Shown here: piece by piece, positions 6,641 to 13,488 of the stretch
Layout: every line of letters starts with the position of its first letter
Numbering within the stretch: the first letter of the stretch is position 1
From: a virus
Virus record (IMG/VR): IMGVR_UViG_3300032263_000006
Span: 1-21,248 of that record
Length of the DNA stretch: 21,248 nt
Direction: 5' to 3' (one strand)
The notes under the pieces: generated by a model
Databases searched by the model: none
Seen by the model: the letters and a program-made list of their open reading frames with translations, nothing else
Told to the model about the DNA's origin: nothing
Position numbers and translations under genes: made by a program

Positions 6641-7402
6641 ATGGGTTGGTTCAATACCGGGTACGAATCCACAGAAAACGCCTATGACTTCGATTCAGGA
6701 GCGAGGGGGCCTCGGCGGTTTTGGATGCCGGCGGACACGGAGAAGAGGGTCCTGTTTCTGGACGACAATCCAGTGACCTACTGGGAGCACAACTTCCGGC
6801 ACGGGGGAAACTGGCGCAACTGGGAGCCGTGCAAGCATAGGAACAAGATAAGCGACACCTGTGCGGTGTGCGAGCGGTATCCCGACCGCAAGCCGTCGTT
6901 TATCGGCATTCACTCGGTCATCAATCTGACCCCATGGACAAGCCAGAAGGGCTTCGAGTTTTGCTACGGTCGCGAGCTGTTCGTGGCCAAGCTGGGCGGC
7001 AAAGACAAGCCGGGCGTACTGAAGAAGCTGGAGCGGCTGAAGAAACAGCACGGCGGCCTGAATGGGTGCATCTTCGACATCTATCGCAGCGGAGGCAAGA
7101 CCGAGAGCGTAGGCGACGAATTCACCTTCATCGAGAAGATTGACCCGAAAAAAATCGTGGCATACGGCAAGCAGCAACTGAAGGAGTGGGTCGTTAGGGT
7201 CAACGAGAACATCGAGGACCCGGAAAACTACGTGACCTTGGACAAATTGTGGGAGCGTGCGCCGTGGGAGCCTTTCGATTACAATGAGATTTTGGAAGTT
7301 CGTTCCAACGAAGAGCTGCGAGCGATGTTTGGAGCGGCAGGGGCCGCTGAGGATGAGTCTGGCGACGGAAACTCTCGCTTGGACGATGACATCCCTTACT
7401 GA
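6641..7402 (+). CDS. Phage single-stranded DNA-binding protein
   Basis: A 253-residue protein that would coat single-stranded DNA during replication and recombination. It resembles T4 gp32 in three ways. A putative zinc site CKHRN...CAVC (Cys64, His66, Cys74, Cys77) lies within the N-terminal third. An aromatic and basic core follows (for example FCYGRELFVAKLGGK and TFIEKIDPKKIVAYG). The C-terminal tail is acidic, with a DESGDG...DDDIPY ending, the kind of tail that recruits partners in SSB and gp32. The ATG has a strong AAGGAGG site. The gene sits on what looks like its own transcription unit, with a promoter and hairpin in front and a terminator behind, which fits a protein needed in large amounts. 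Confidence 0.82.
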   Translation: MGWFNTGYESTENAYDFDSGARGPRRFWMPADTEKRVLFLDDNPVTYWEHNFRHGGNWRNWEPCKHRNKISDTCAVCERYPDRKPSFIGIHSVINLTPWTSQKGFEFCYGRELFVAKLGGKDKPGVLKKLERLKKQHGGLNGCIFDIYRSGGKTESVGDEFTFIEKIDPKKIVAYGKQQLKEWVVRVNENIEDPENYVTLDKLWERAPWEPFDYNEILEVRSNEELRAMFGAAGAAEDESGDGNSRLDDDIPY

Positions 7403-7426
7403 CGAAATGCTTATTGTTTCATCAGT
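7398..7426 (+). other. Stem-loop over the SSB stop codon
   Basis: ACTGACGAAA (7398-7407) pairs with TTTCATCAGT (7417-7426) with one mismatch around a 9-base loop. The TGA stop is in the 5' arm. Only a short CTTT follows, so it is a weak terminator at best and may protect the mRNA end. Confidence 0.35.
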
Positions 7427-7476
7427 CTTTAGATAGCAGACACGAGTTCCCCCCGTCCGTGGCCTACGCTGACCTG

Positions 7477-7519
7477 TCCCCCCCAGGCAGACATGGTGGC
7501 GGGCGGGGGGATTTTTTTT
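7477..7519 (+). terminator. Rho-independent terminator after the SSB gene
   Basis: TCCCCCC (7477-7483) pairs with GGGGGGA (7505-7511) and is followed by eight T residues (7512-7519). The loop is large (21 bases). It lies in the 129-base gap between the SSB gene and the helicase gene, where no further gene is seen. Confidence 0.7.
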
Positions 7520-7531
7520 GGGAGAGGCAGT

Positions 7532-9385
7532 ATGCGCCCACGAGTTTCTGGAATGGTTTGGTTGCGAAAGGATGAGCTAACTCCTTCTATAGTTTCCTTT
7601 TTTCGCAAAGAGCTAACAATCGTCCCGCGCAAGGCTTGGGGGTATGATGACGTGCCGGCCGAGCCGATTCGTTGTTACCAGGAGACCCCTTTCGAGATTG
7701 GCGTGCCCCGTGCCTTTTGGTTCGGTACAGCGACCAAAGAGTATGAGTACGATTGGGACGTTTGGTTCGGTCATGACTGGCAAGACCCCCCAGAGTGTCT
7801 TTTGAGGCATGAGGGGAACTATGCGGAGCAGGGGAAGGTCGTCAGTCTGTTTGCCGACAGGTTCTTGCGGGCCAGTCCGCAGTGCCCGGAGAGCGAAGAG
7901 CCCAGCGACCGGGAGGCCGGCATGCTGATGGGGGGCGTCTTCCAGGCTGCAACGGGGGCTGGGAAGACTGCTACCACCCTGAGTCTCATTCACCAGCTAC
8001 AGACGTCTGCCCTGGTCGTCGTCCACAAGGACTTTCTCCTGACTCAGTGGGTGGAGCAGGCGGAGAAATGGCTGCCCGGGGTGCGGGTAGGCGTTGTGCG
8101 CGAGAAGAAATGTGACTTCGAGGACAAGCATATCGTGGTCGCAATGGCCCAGAGCTTGGCTTTGGAGACGGGCGACCGCTACCCCAAGGAGCTGTACGAC
8201 TGGCCTGGCTTGCTCGTGTTTGACGAATGTCATCGTGTGTCAGCGCCGACTTGGGCGCCGACTCCACCGAAGTTCTCTGCTGCCTGGCGGTTGGGTCTGA
8301 CGGCCACGCCTCGACGCAAGGATGGTGCCGACAACGTGTTCTGGTGGCACATTGGCCCCATTGCCTACAAGGCCAAGACCGAGACGCCGAAGCCTTCTGT
8401 CCGGATGGTGAAGGTCAAGCCGTCGGTGCCGGACGTGGCCAGGCGTGACGACGTGAAAGCCCCGCTCGTCATCAATATTTTGGCCCGGCTGAAGCGTCGC
8501 AACCAGGTTTTGGTCGCTGAGATGGTCAAGGCGCTCAAGGCCCCAGCCAAGCGCAAGTTGTTCGTGTTGTCTGAACGGCTGGAGCACCTTCGTCTCCTGG
8601 AGTCGTTGCTGAGGGAGGCCTGGGAGGCCCAGGGGGGCGGGGAGCTGACGACGGGGTTCTACACTGGCGAGTGGTTCACCGGCGAGGTGAAGCCGAAGCT
8701 GGCCCACCGGACGTGGCCCATGAAAGACGGGGGCCGGGAGCGAGCTATCGAGGCCATCTACAGGTCTATGGCCAGGAAGTGGTCATCCTTTTTTGATTTG
8801 TCGCCGTTGGGCGAAGAGGTCGTGGAGGAGCTGAAGCCTCGGGTTATCACGAACGAGGAGACCAAGGAGAAGGTCCACAGTCTTGTCTTGAAATGGGGGG
8901 ACATGGCGGCCATCCAGGGCATCGTGACGGACTCTGCAGAGGACAGGGAGCCGGTCCATGTGGTGCTGGAGGACTTGGAGGACCGTCACCTGTACGAGAT
9001 GGCCAGCTATTTCAATATCTCGCAGAAGAAGATGGAAAAGAAGCGGCGGCAGACCAGGGAGGAGCTTCGAGAGGCAGAGCGGGCCCGGGTTATTTTCGCG
9101 ACCTACCAGATGACGGCCGAGGGGGTGGATATCCCGGCGGTGGACACGGAGTTTCTGGTCACGCCTATCGCGGACGTGGAGCAGGCGGTGGGGCGTGTCC
9201 GTCGGTTCTGTCCGCCCGAGCCGGAGAAGTGTGCTCACCTATGCCCCTGGAGGGCTGGAGAGTGCCAGGGCAAGCCTGGGCCCATAGTGTGCGACCTCGT
9301 GGACGTGGGGATACCCCTGGCGTCGAGGAGGGAGCGATACAGGCGTGAATTCTACGAATCGCTGGGGGCCACTGTAGCAGGGTAG
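7532..9385 (+). CDS. SF2 DNA helicase, UvsW/XPB-like
   Basis: A 617-residue superfamily 2 helicase that probably remodels branched DNA in replication and recombination. Motifs: Walker A ATGAGKT (residues 140-146), Walker B DECH (231-234), motif III TATPRR (257-262), then in the second RecA lobe TAEGVDIPAVD and QAVGRVRR (motif VI). About 60 residues from the C terminus lies a Cys cluster (FCPPEPEKCAHLCPW...GECQG...VCD) that could bind zinc or an Fe-S cluster. A long segment between the motor lobes is insertion-like. The ATG at 7532 is chosen because the in-frame ATG at 7493 lies inside the terminator; GGGAGAGG precedes 7532. How it escapes the terminator is unclear: read-through or a promoter in the gap. 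Confidence 0.82.
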   Translation: MRPRVSGMVWLRKDELTPSIVSFFRKELTIVPRKAWGYDDVPAEPIRCYQETPFEIGVPRAFWFGTATKEYEYDWDVWFGHDWQDPPECLLRHEGNYAEQGKVVSLFADRFLRASPQCPESEEPSDREAGMLMGGVFQAATGAGKTATTLSLIHQLQTSALVVVHKDFLLTQWVEQAEKWLPGVRVGVVREKKCDFEDKHIVVAMAQSLALETGDRYPKELYDWPGLLVFDECHRVSAPTWAPTPPKFSAAWRLGLTATPRRKDGADNVFWWHIGPIAYKAKTETPKPSVRMVKVKPSVPDVARRDDVKAPLVINILARLKRRNQVLVAEMVKALKAPAKRKLFVLSERLEHLRLLESLLREAWEAQGGGELTTGFYTGEWFTGEVKPKLAHRTWPMKDGGRERAIEAIYRSMARKWSSFFDLSPLGEEVVEELKPRVITNEETKEKVHSLVLKWGDMAAIQGIVTDSAEDREPVHVVLEDLEDRHLYEMASYFNISQKKMEKKRRQTREELREAERARVIFATYQMTAEGVDIPAVDTEFLVTPIADVEQAVGRVRRFCPPEPEKCAHLCPWRAGECQGKPGPIVCDLVDVGIPLASRRERYRREFYESLGATVAG

Positions 9386-9400
9386 GGTGTGGGCGCATTC

Positions 9401-9428
9401 TTGACAATGCCATCCTAGATGTTAGTTT
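9401..9428 (+). promoter_or_regulatory. Candidate promoter for the MerR-like gene
   Basis: TTGACA (9401-9406), a 16-base spacer and TAGTTT (9423-9428), in the 60-base gap after the helicase gene. A GGAGGG ribosome site follows at 9436-9441. Confidence 0.5.
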
Positions 9429-9445
9429 GACTGCAGGAGGGCAAA

Positions 9446-9997
9446 ATGATGGTAGAAAAGGCGAGCCCGCGAAAAAGCTATTATGCCAAGTGGTATGGCC
9501 AGAATAAAGAGCGTATCTCACAAAAGCGCAAGGAGGCCTACGCCCAAGACCCGGAGTATCGCGAAAAGGTGCTGAGCCAGTCCGCTCAAAATCGGGCTCG
9601 GCGTCGTCGCGTGCCTCGGGTGAAGGTGCCGCGCCACCAGGTCCCGAAAAAGTACAAGACGGGAGATGGTGGTCACGTCGTTCTGTACAGCATCGGCTTT
9701 TTCTCGATTTTCATCGGCCGGTCGGTCCAGTCGATTACTGAGTGGGAAAAGGCGGGGATGCTGCCCAAGACGCCCTATATTCAGGGGACGCGAAAGTTCC
9801 GGTTCTACACGCAGAGAATGATGGAAGTGGTCCGGGACATCGTTGGCGAAAAACTGCGCCTGTATCCGGTCGACCCACTGATGCACGAAAAGATAACAGA
9901 AGCATGGAGAGAGTCTGGTGTGCCGGTGGACTGCGAGGATGGTCTGGAGGAGGCCGTTCGGCTGACTCGCTCCGTGCCGGAAAAAGCGGACAGCTAG
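9446..9997 (+). CDS. MerR-like helix-turn-helix DNA-binding protein
   Basis: A 183-residue protein. The basic N terminus (residues 8-60, YYAKWYGQNKERISQKRKEAY...) is a positively charged helical region. Residues 82-130 (SIGFFSIFIGRSVQSITEWEKAGMLPKTPYI...RFYTQRMMEVVRDIV) follow the MerR pattern: a recognition helix, a WEKAGMLP turn and the wing with RFY and the next helix. There is no obvious effector-binding domain with metal-binding Cys. It is preceded by its own promoter and a GGAGGG ribosome site. A role as a phage transcription regulator is inferred; it is a candidate for binding the GTGCA palindromes, without direct evidence. Met2 is an equally possible start. Confidence 0.7.
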   Translation: MMVEKASPRKSYYAKWYGQNKERISQKRKEAYAQDPEYREKVLSQSAQNRARRRRVPRVKVPRHQVPKKYKTGDGGHVVLYSIGFFSIFIGRSVQSITEWEKAGMLPKTPYIQGTRKFRFYTQRMMEVVRDIVGEKLRLYPVDPLMHEKITEAWRESGVPVDCEDGLEEAVRLTRSVPEKADS

Positions 9998-9999
9998 TG

Positions 10000-10027
10000 T
10001 TGACTATCTCTTTTTGATGCATAAGAT
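10000..10027 (+). promoter_or_regulatory. Promoter of the recombination operon
   Basis: TTGACT (10000-10005), a 16-base spacer and TAAGAT (10022-10027). It begins with the same 14 bases as the promoter at 1473. AGGAGG (10034-10039) serves the ATG at 10045, so this transcript has a normal short leader. Confidence 0.6.
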
Positions 10028-10044
10028 GGCAAAAGGAGGTAGTC

Positions 10045-10365
10045 ATGGCGAAAGAGGCTGCTGTTGCTTTTATTGATGGCCGGTTCCTTCATCGGGGCAA
10101 GGAGTACAAGGCCACGGCCAAGGAAGAAATTGTGCAGGTTCACAATTTTGACCGCCCGGTTGCCCGGGTGAAGCGCGGGTACGGGCTCACGCTGAATCTG
10201 GGCAACTATGAGTCGGCCCGGTTCGATGTGTCTATTGAGGTGCCCTGCTACCTCGAAGACGTGGACCTGGCCGACCAGTTCGCTCGGGATTGGGTCGAGG
10301 AGCGGTGCGAGGCTGAAGTCGCCGAGGTTCGGGGTCTCGGCGGCGGCGAGAAACTTGGATACTGA
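10045..10365 (+). CDS. Conserved-looking phage protein of unknown function
   Basis: A 106-residue protein. The middle (residues 34-68, RPVARVKRGYGLTLNLGNYESARFDVSIEVPCYLE) is a run of beta-strands, followed by a helix (VDLADQFARDWVEERCEAEVAEV). This strand-rich core with a long C-terminal helix resembles small phage proteins I have seen near recombination genes, but I cannot name a family. It has a strong AGGAGG ribosome site and is the first gene of the recombination block; the recombinase starts one base after its stop codon. An accessory role for the recombinase is inferred only from position. Confidence 0.65.
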   Translation: MAKEAAVAFIDGRFLHRGKEYKATAKEEIVQVHNFDRPVARVKRGYGLTLNLGNYESARFDVSIEVPCYLEDVDLADQFARDWVEERCEAEVAEVRGLGGGEKLGY

Positions 10366-10366
10366 A

Positions 10367-11644
10367 ATGCCGGAAAAGATAGGCCTGGCGACCGCCAAGG
10401 CTGCTTTGCGCAAAAAATACGGGGACAAAGTGGTCGGGGCAGCGGGGCGCGTTGCGACTCGTGACGTCCGGGTGTCATCGGGGTCGCTGCTGCTGGACAT
10501 GGCCCTGGGGGGCTCCCTTGACGGGGGGTTCGGGGTGGTCGTCGGTCGTCCCCATGCGTTCTGGGGGGACAAGTCGGGGGGGAAAACCACTACGTCAATG
10601 CGAATTGCTGGCATTTTCCAGGGGATGTGTCGCAACTGCTGGAGGCCGGCAAGGAACGTTCAGGCCGTCCCGCCGACGGAGAAGGAGCTGGAGGCAGACC
10701 CCGAAGCCAGGTGGAGCGCGACGGGGGAGTGTGACTGCTATGCCAGGGGGCTGATGGACCACGATTGGACACCGTCACCGAAGGAGCCCAACGAGAAGGC
10801 AAAGGCGTATGCGGAGCGTGTGACGGCCGAAAAGGAAGCGTTCCTGGCCAATTCCTACGAAGAGACGGTCGTCGTGTGGGTTGACGCTGAGTTTGCCTTC
10901 GAGGAGCGGTATTTCGCAAATTTCGGAGACCCCCGACGGTTGATGCTGGTCCGGCCCGAGGTCGGAGAAGACGCGGTGGACGTGGCCCATGTGCTGGCGT
11001 CCAGTGGATGCGTCGACCTGATGGTGCTCGATAGCCTGGCTCATTTCGCGCCGAAGGATGAGGTGGAGGCCAGCGCCCACGATTGGCAGCAGGGGCTCCA
11101 GGCCCGTATCGTGAACAAGGGTGTGCGGAAGTTCATTTCCAGCGCGCATCGGGCACACCAGTCCGGGCGGCGGTTGACTCAAATCTGGATAAATCAGACC
11201 AGGATGAAAATAGGCGTCCTGTTCGGTGACCCGTCGGTCAAGCCGGCGGGCATGGGCCAGGACTTCGGGGCGCACATAGAGATTCGGTTTCGCGGCTCCA
11301 AAGGGGAATACAGCACGGAGCAGTATGGGGACAAAAGTAAAAAGGAATTCATCACTTCCATGGTCAGCGAGCGATTCAACTTCGAGGTGGTGAAAAACCG
11401 GAGCTGTGCGACGAAGGGGCGCAAGGGGTTCTACGAACAGACGGCGGACGGCAAAATCATGGAAGACGGAGCCTACTTCAAAATGGCCCAGAAGTATCTA
11501 CTCCAGGCGAACGGCAAAGGGTTCGAGGGAGGGGGGTACCAGTTCCCGACACAGAAGGCGCTCATGGAAGCTATCCAGAATGACCCAGAGGTGAGGGCGG
11601 GCTTCCGTGCAGCCATCCTTGCCCGATTCGTTCCGGGGGCGTGA
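10367..11644 (+). CDS. RecA-like recombinase with Cys-rich insertion
   Basis: A 425-residue RecA/UvsX-type protein that would form filaments on single-stranded DNA and drive strand exchange. It has Walker A GDKSGGKT (residues 67-74), a WVDAEFAFEERYFANFG segment (171-187), Walker B LMVLDS (218-223) and the typical IWINQTRMKIGVLFG segment (273-287) near the DNA-binding loop. Between Walker A and the WVDAE strand lies an insertion of about 75 residues with CRNC (Cys88, Cys91) and CDC (Cys122, Cys124), absent from bacterial RecA; it could bind zinc. The ATG at 10367 is chosen because the longer open frame from 10208 overlaps the previous gene and its start is not RecA-like. No strong ribosome site, so translation may be coupled. 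Confidence 0.88.
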   Translation: MPEKIGLATAKAALRKKYGDKVVGAAGRVATRDVRVSSGSLLLDMALGGSLDGGFGVVVGRPHAFWGDKSGGKTTTSMRIAGIFQGMCRNCWRPARNVQAVPPTEKELEADPEARWSATGECDCYARGLMDHDWTPSPKEPNEKAKAYAERVTAEKEAFLANSYEETVVVWVDAEFAFEERYFANFGDPRRLMLVRPEVGEDAVDVAHVLASSGCVDLMVLDSLAHFAPKDEVEASAHDWQQGLQARIVNKGVRKFISSAHRAHQSGRRLTQIWINQTRMKIGVLFGDPSVKPAGMGQDFGAHIEIRFRGSKGEYSTEQYGDKSKKEFITSMVSERFNFEVVKNRSCATKGRKGFYEQTADGKIMEDGAYFKMAQKYLLQANGKGFEGGGYQFPTQKALMEAIQNDPEVRAGFRAAILARFVPGA

Positions 11645-12078
11645 TGGCCCTTCCTCGCTTCATGCAGGAGGAGGTTGACGGGCGGGCGGCCCGCAACCGC
11701 AAGCCCCGGAAGCATGAACGCGACACGGCGCGGGCCTTGGGCGGTCGCGTCCAGCCGGGCAGCGGGGCCAAACAGGGGTTCAAAGGGGACGTGCGTGATG
11801 TCTCTACGCCGTTGGTCGAGTTTTTGCTAGAGTGCAAGCGGACCGAGGACCAGTCCATACGGATACAAGCCAGGTGGCTGAACAAAATCACGACTGAGGC
11901 GGGCCCGGACCGCGAGCCGGCCCTGGCGATTCAGTTTGAGCCTTCGGTGTTGCAGCGCCTGGCCGGCCCGGACCAGATGACGGCGGAAGCCGATTGGGTG
12001 GCTGTTCCCCGGAGCGTGTTCAGGCGTTTGCTTGATTCGGCGAACGCACAGGAGTTGCAGTGGGTATCGGAAGTTTGA
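11644..12078 (+). CDS. Hjc-like PD-(D/E)XK nuclease, possible Holliday junction resolvase
   Basis: A 144-residue nuclease. Visible pieces are KHERDTARALGGRVQPGSGA (residues 23-42, with Glu25 and the GSGA turn), KGDVRD (Asp49) and FLLECKRT (Glu63, Lys65), followed by PALAIQFE. This E...GSGA...D...ExK layout is that of small PD-(D/E)XK enzymes such as archaeal Hjc and phage relatives. It could cut branched DNA produced by the recombinase. Its start ATG overlaps the recombinase stop in TGATG, which suggests translational coupling; a GTG at 11641 is an alternative. A different single-strand or restriction-like specificity cannot be excluded. Confidence 0.68.
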   Translation: MALPRFMQEEVDGRAARNRKPRKHERDTARALGGRVQPGSGAKQGFKGDVRDVSTPLVEFLLECKRTEDQSIRIQARWLNKITTEAGPDREPALAIQFEPSVLQRLAGPDQMTAEADWVAVPRSVFRRLLDSANAQELQWVSEV

Positions 12079-13007
12079 TTCGGAAAGGTCGCACTTCGGC
12101 GAAGCCTACGTCGGCCACCAAAAAGAAGCGCGAGCCCCAATGGGTTGCGACTCTCGTGGCCGAGTCACTGGTCAGCACGCGGGAGGTGCAGGTCTCGCCG
12201 GGGATGTGGCTGTCGCCGTCGGTCCTGTCGAGCTGGTGCCCGCGAGCGTGGGTGATGGCCTATCGCATGGGGGTGCCCCTGTTGGACGAGCTGGGGCCCG
12301 ATAACCGATGGTGGATGGACGGGGGGACGGCTCTGCACAGGATGTTTCAGGAGCAGTGGCTGGCGCCCACGGGGGTCATCAAGGGGGGGTGGCGTTGTCC
12401 GGCCTGTGCCCGCGTCATGGGCATTGACCTGGAGGATGACGTGCTGGTCCGGTCTCATGGCAACGACATCGTGGCCAAGGTGACAGTGGGGGCGGCTATA
12501 TCACACCCCGGGAGCTGTCTATTTTGTGGATACAAGCCGAATTGGCACGCTTCGTTTTCGTATGTGGAGCCGTTGCTTTACGACAGCGAGTTGCTTGTTT
12601 GCGGGTGGACTGACGGGCTCCTCGACTGGGGAGATGACGACCAGGAGCTGTGGGACCTGAAGACGAAGGTGTCGTCCGATAGCATGGGATGGATTCGCGA
12701 GGCCCCTGACGGCCATCACGTCTGCCAGCTCAACTGGTACATGGGTATGGCGGGCGTGGAATACGGACGAATCGTGTATTTCGATAGTTCGGCGAAACAC
12801 TTAGCAGGTGCATTTGTTGAGCATTTGGTGGAGTATGACCCCCAACTGATGGCGAAGGAGAAGGAGAAGGTCATTGCCTTCCGCGAAGCGGCCGAAAACC
12901 CCGAATCCAGCCTCCCAGCCTGCCCAAATGGCGGCGAAACTAGGTTCGGACCTTGCACTTGTCGAGAGTTATCGCGCTCCTGGAAGGATTATAGGGCTCG
13001 ACCTTGA
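12060..13007 (+). CDS. Cas4/RecB-family nuclease with added zinc ribbon
   Basis: A 315-residue PD-(D/E)XK exonuclease. Residues: Cys60 in SSWCPRAW, His93 in GGTALHRMF, Asp185 in VCGWTDGLLDW, Asp199 and Lys201 in LWDLKT, and the QLNWY motif (223-227). Cys288, Cys299 and Cys301 at the end pair with Cys60 in a way that resembles the Fe-S site of Cas4 and AddB, though with different spacing. Inserted after the His motif is CPAC (Cys113, Cys116) and CLFC (Cys153, Cys156), a likely zinc ribbon. It starts with a GTG inside the previous gene, with AGGAG before it. The probable role is DNA end resection for recombination. No cas1 or CRISPR array is near, so an adaptation role is not supported. Confidence 0.75.
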   Translation: MGIGSLIRKGRTSAKPTSATKKKREPQWVATLVAESLVSTREVQVSPGMWLSPSVLSSWCPRAWVMAYRMGVPLLDELGPDNRWWMDGGTALHRMFQEQWLAPTGVIKGGWRCPACARVMGIDLEDDVLVRSHGNDIVAKVTVGAAISHPGSCLFCGYKPNWHASFSYVEPLLYDSELLVCGWTDGLLDWGDDDQELWDLKTKVSSDSMGWIREAPDGHHVCQLNWYMGMAGVEYGRIVYFDSSAKHLAGAFVEHLVEYDPQLMAKEKEKVIAFREAAENPESSLPACPNGGETRFGPCTCRELSRSWKDYRARP

Positions 13008-13488
13008 GCCGGTGAACACAGGGGTGATGGTCTTGACTGACCGAGGTCTCGTACTGCGGTCAGCAACGTTCAATTATCCGCTCGTTTCAAAAAAAGGACA
13101 GCCTCCGGTCTCTGAGAGGGACCGGGTGGACCGTATCCTTCACCTTGCCAACGACATCATAGGAATCATCAGAAAGTTCCGAGTGAGGTACGTGGCCATG
13201 GAGGGGAAGGGGGCTTCTTACGGGTCCCGGGGGCAAGCCCAGACATTCCAACGCGGGGGTCTGGCCTACGTCGTCATGACGCAGATATGGCTTGCCTGTC
13301 ACCTGTTCCCCGAGGTGGTCGCGGCCAGCACGGCCCGCAAGGTTGTGCTGGGGTATGGCCATGCGAAAAAGCCGGACGTCATGGCGGCCCTGACTGCCAA
13401 CCGTGTCGAGCTAGGCTCGGACCATGAGGCGGACGCTTACGTCGTGGCTCGTTGGATGTTTGAGCAGGTGAAGGAGGGTAAAAAATGA
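12928..13488 (+). CDS. RuvC-like Holliday junction resolvase
   Basis: A 186-residue RNase H-fold nuclease. The acidic residues fall where RuvC has them: Asp25 in IIGLDLEPVNTG, Glu92 in YVAMEGKGA, and Asp165 and Asp169 in SDHEADAYVVA. The GYGHAKKPDVMAAL segment (142-155) resembles the RuvC G-K-x-Q/V-x-x-M helix. It would cleave four-way junctions symmetrically. The ATG at 12928 lies inside the previous gene; the open frame extends to a TTG at 12874, which would add an 18-residue tail with no family match. With the Hjc-like gene this gives two candidate resolvases in one operon. Confidence 0.78.
   Translation: MAAKLGSDLALVESYRAPGRIIGLDLEPVNTGVMVLTDRGLVLRSATFNYPLVSKKGQPPVSERDRVDRILHLANDIIGIIRKFRVRYVAMEGKGASYGSRGQAQTFQRGGLAYVVMTQIWLACHLFPEVVAASTARKVVLGYGHAKKPDVMAALTANRVELGSDHEADAYVVARWMFEQVKEGKK

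Noticed and set aside
7493-7531. Upstream ATG for the SF2 helicase
   Set aside because: It lies in the loop of a strong terminator, and its 13 extra residues look unlike coding sequence; the ATG at 7532 has a ribosome site.
10208-10366. 53-residue N-terminal extension of the recombinase
   Set aside because: It overlaps the previous gene in another frame and its sequence is not RecA-like; the ATG at 10367 right after that gene's stop is the sensible start.
12060-13007. CRISPR adaptation role for the Cas4-like nuclease
   Set aside because: No repeat-spacer array, cas1 or cas2 is seen; the neighbours are phage recombination genes.
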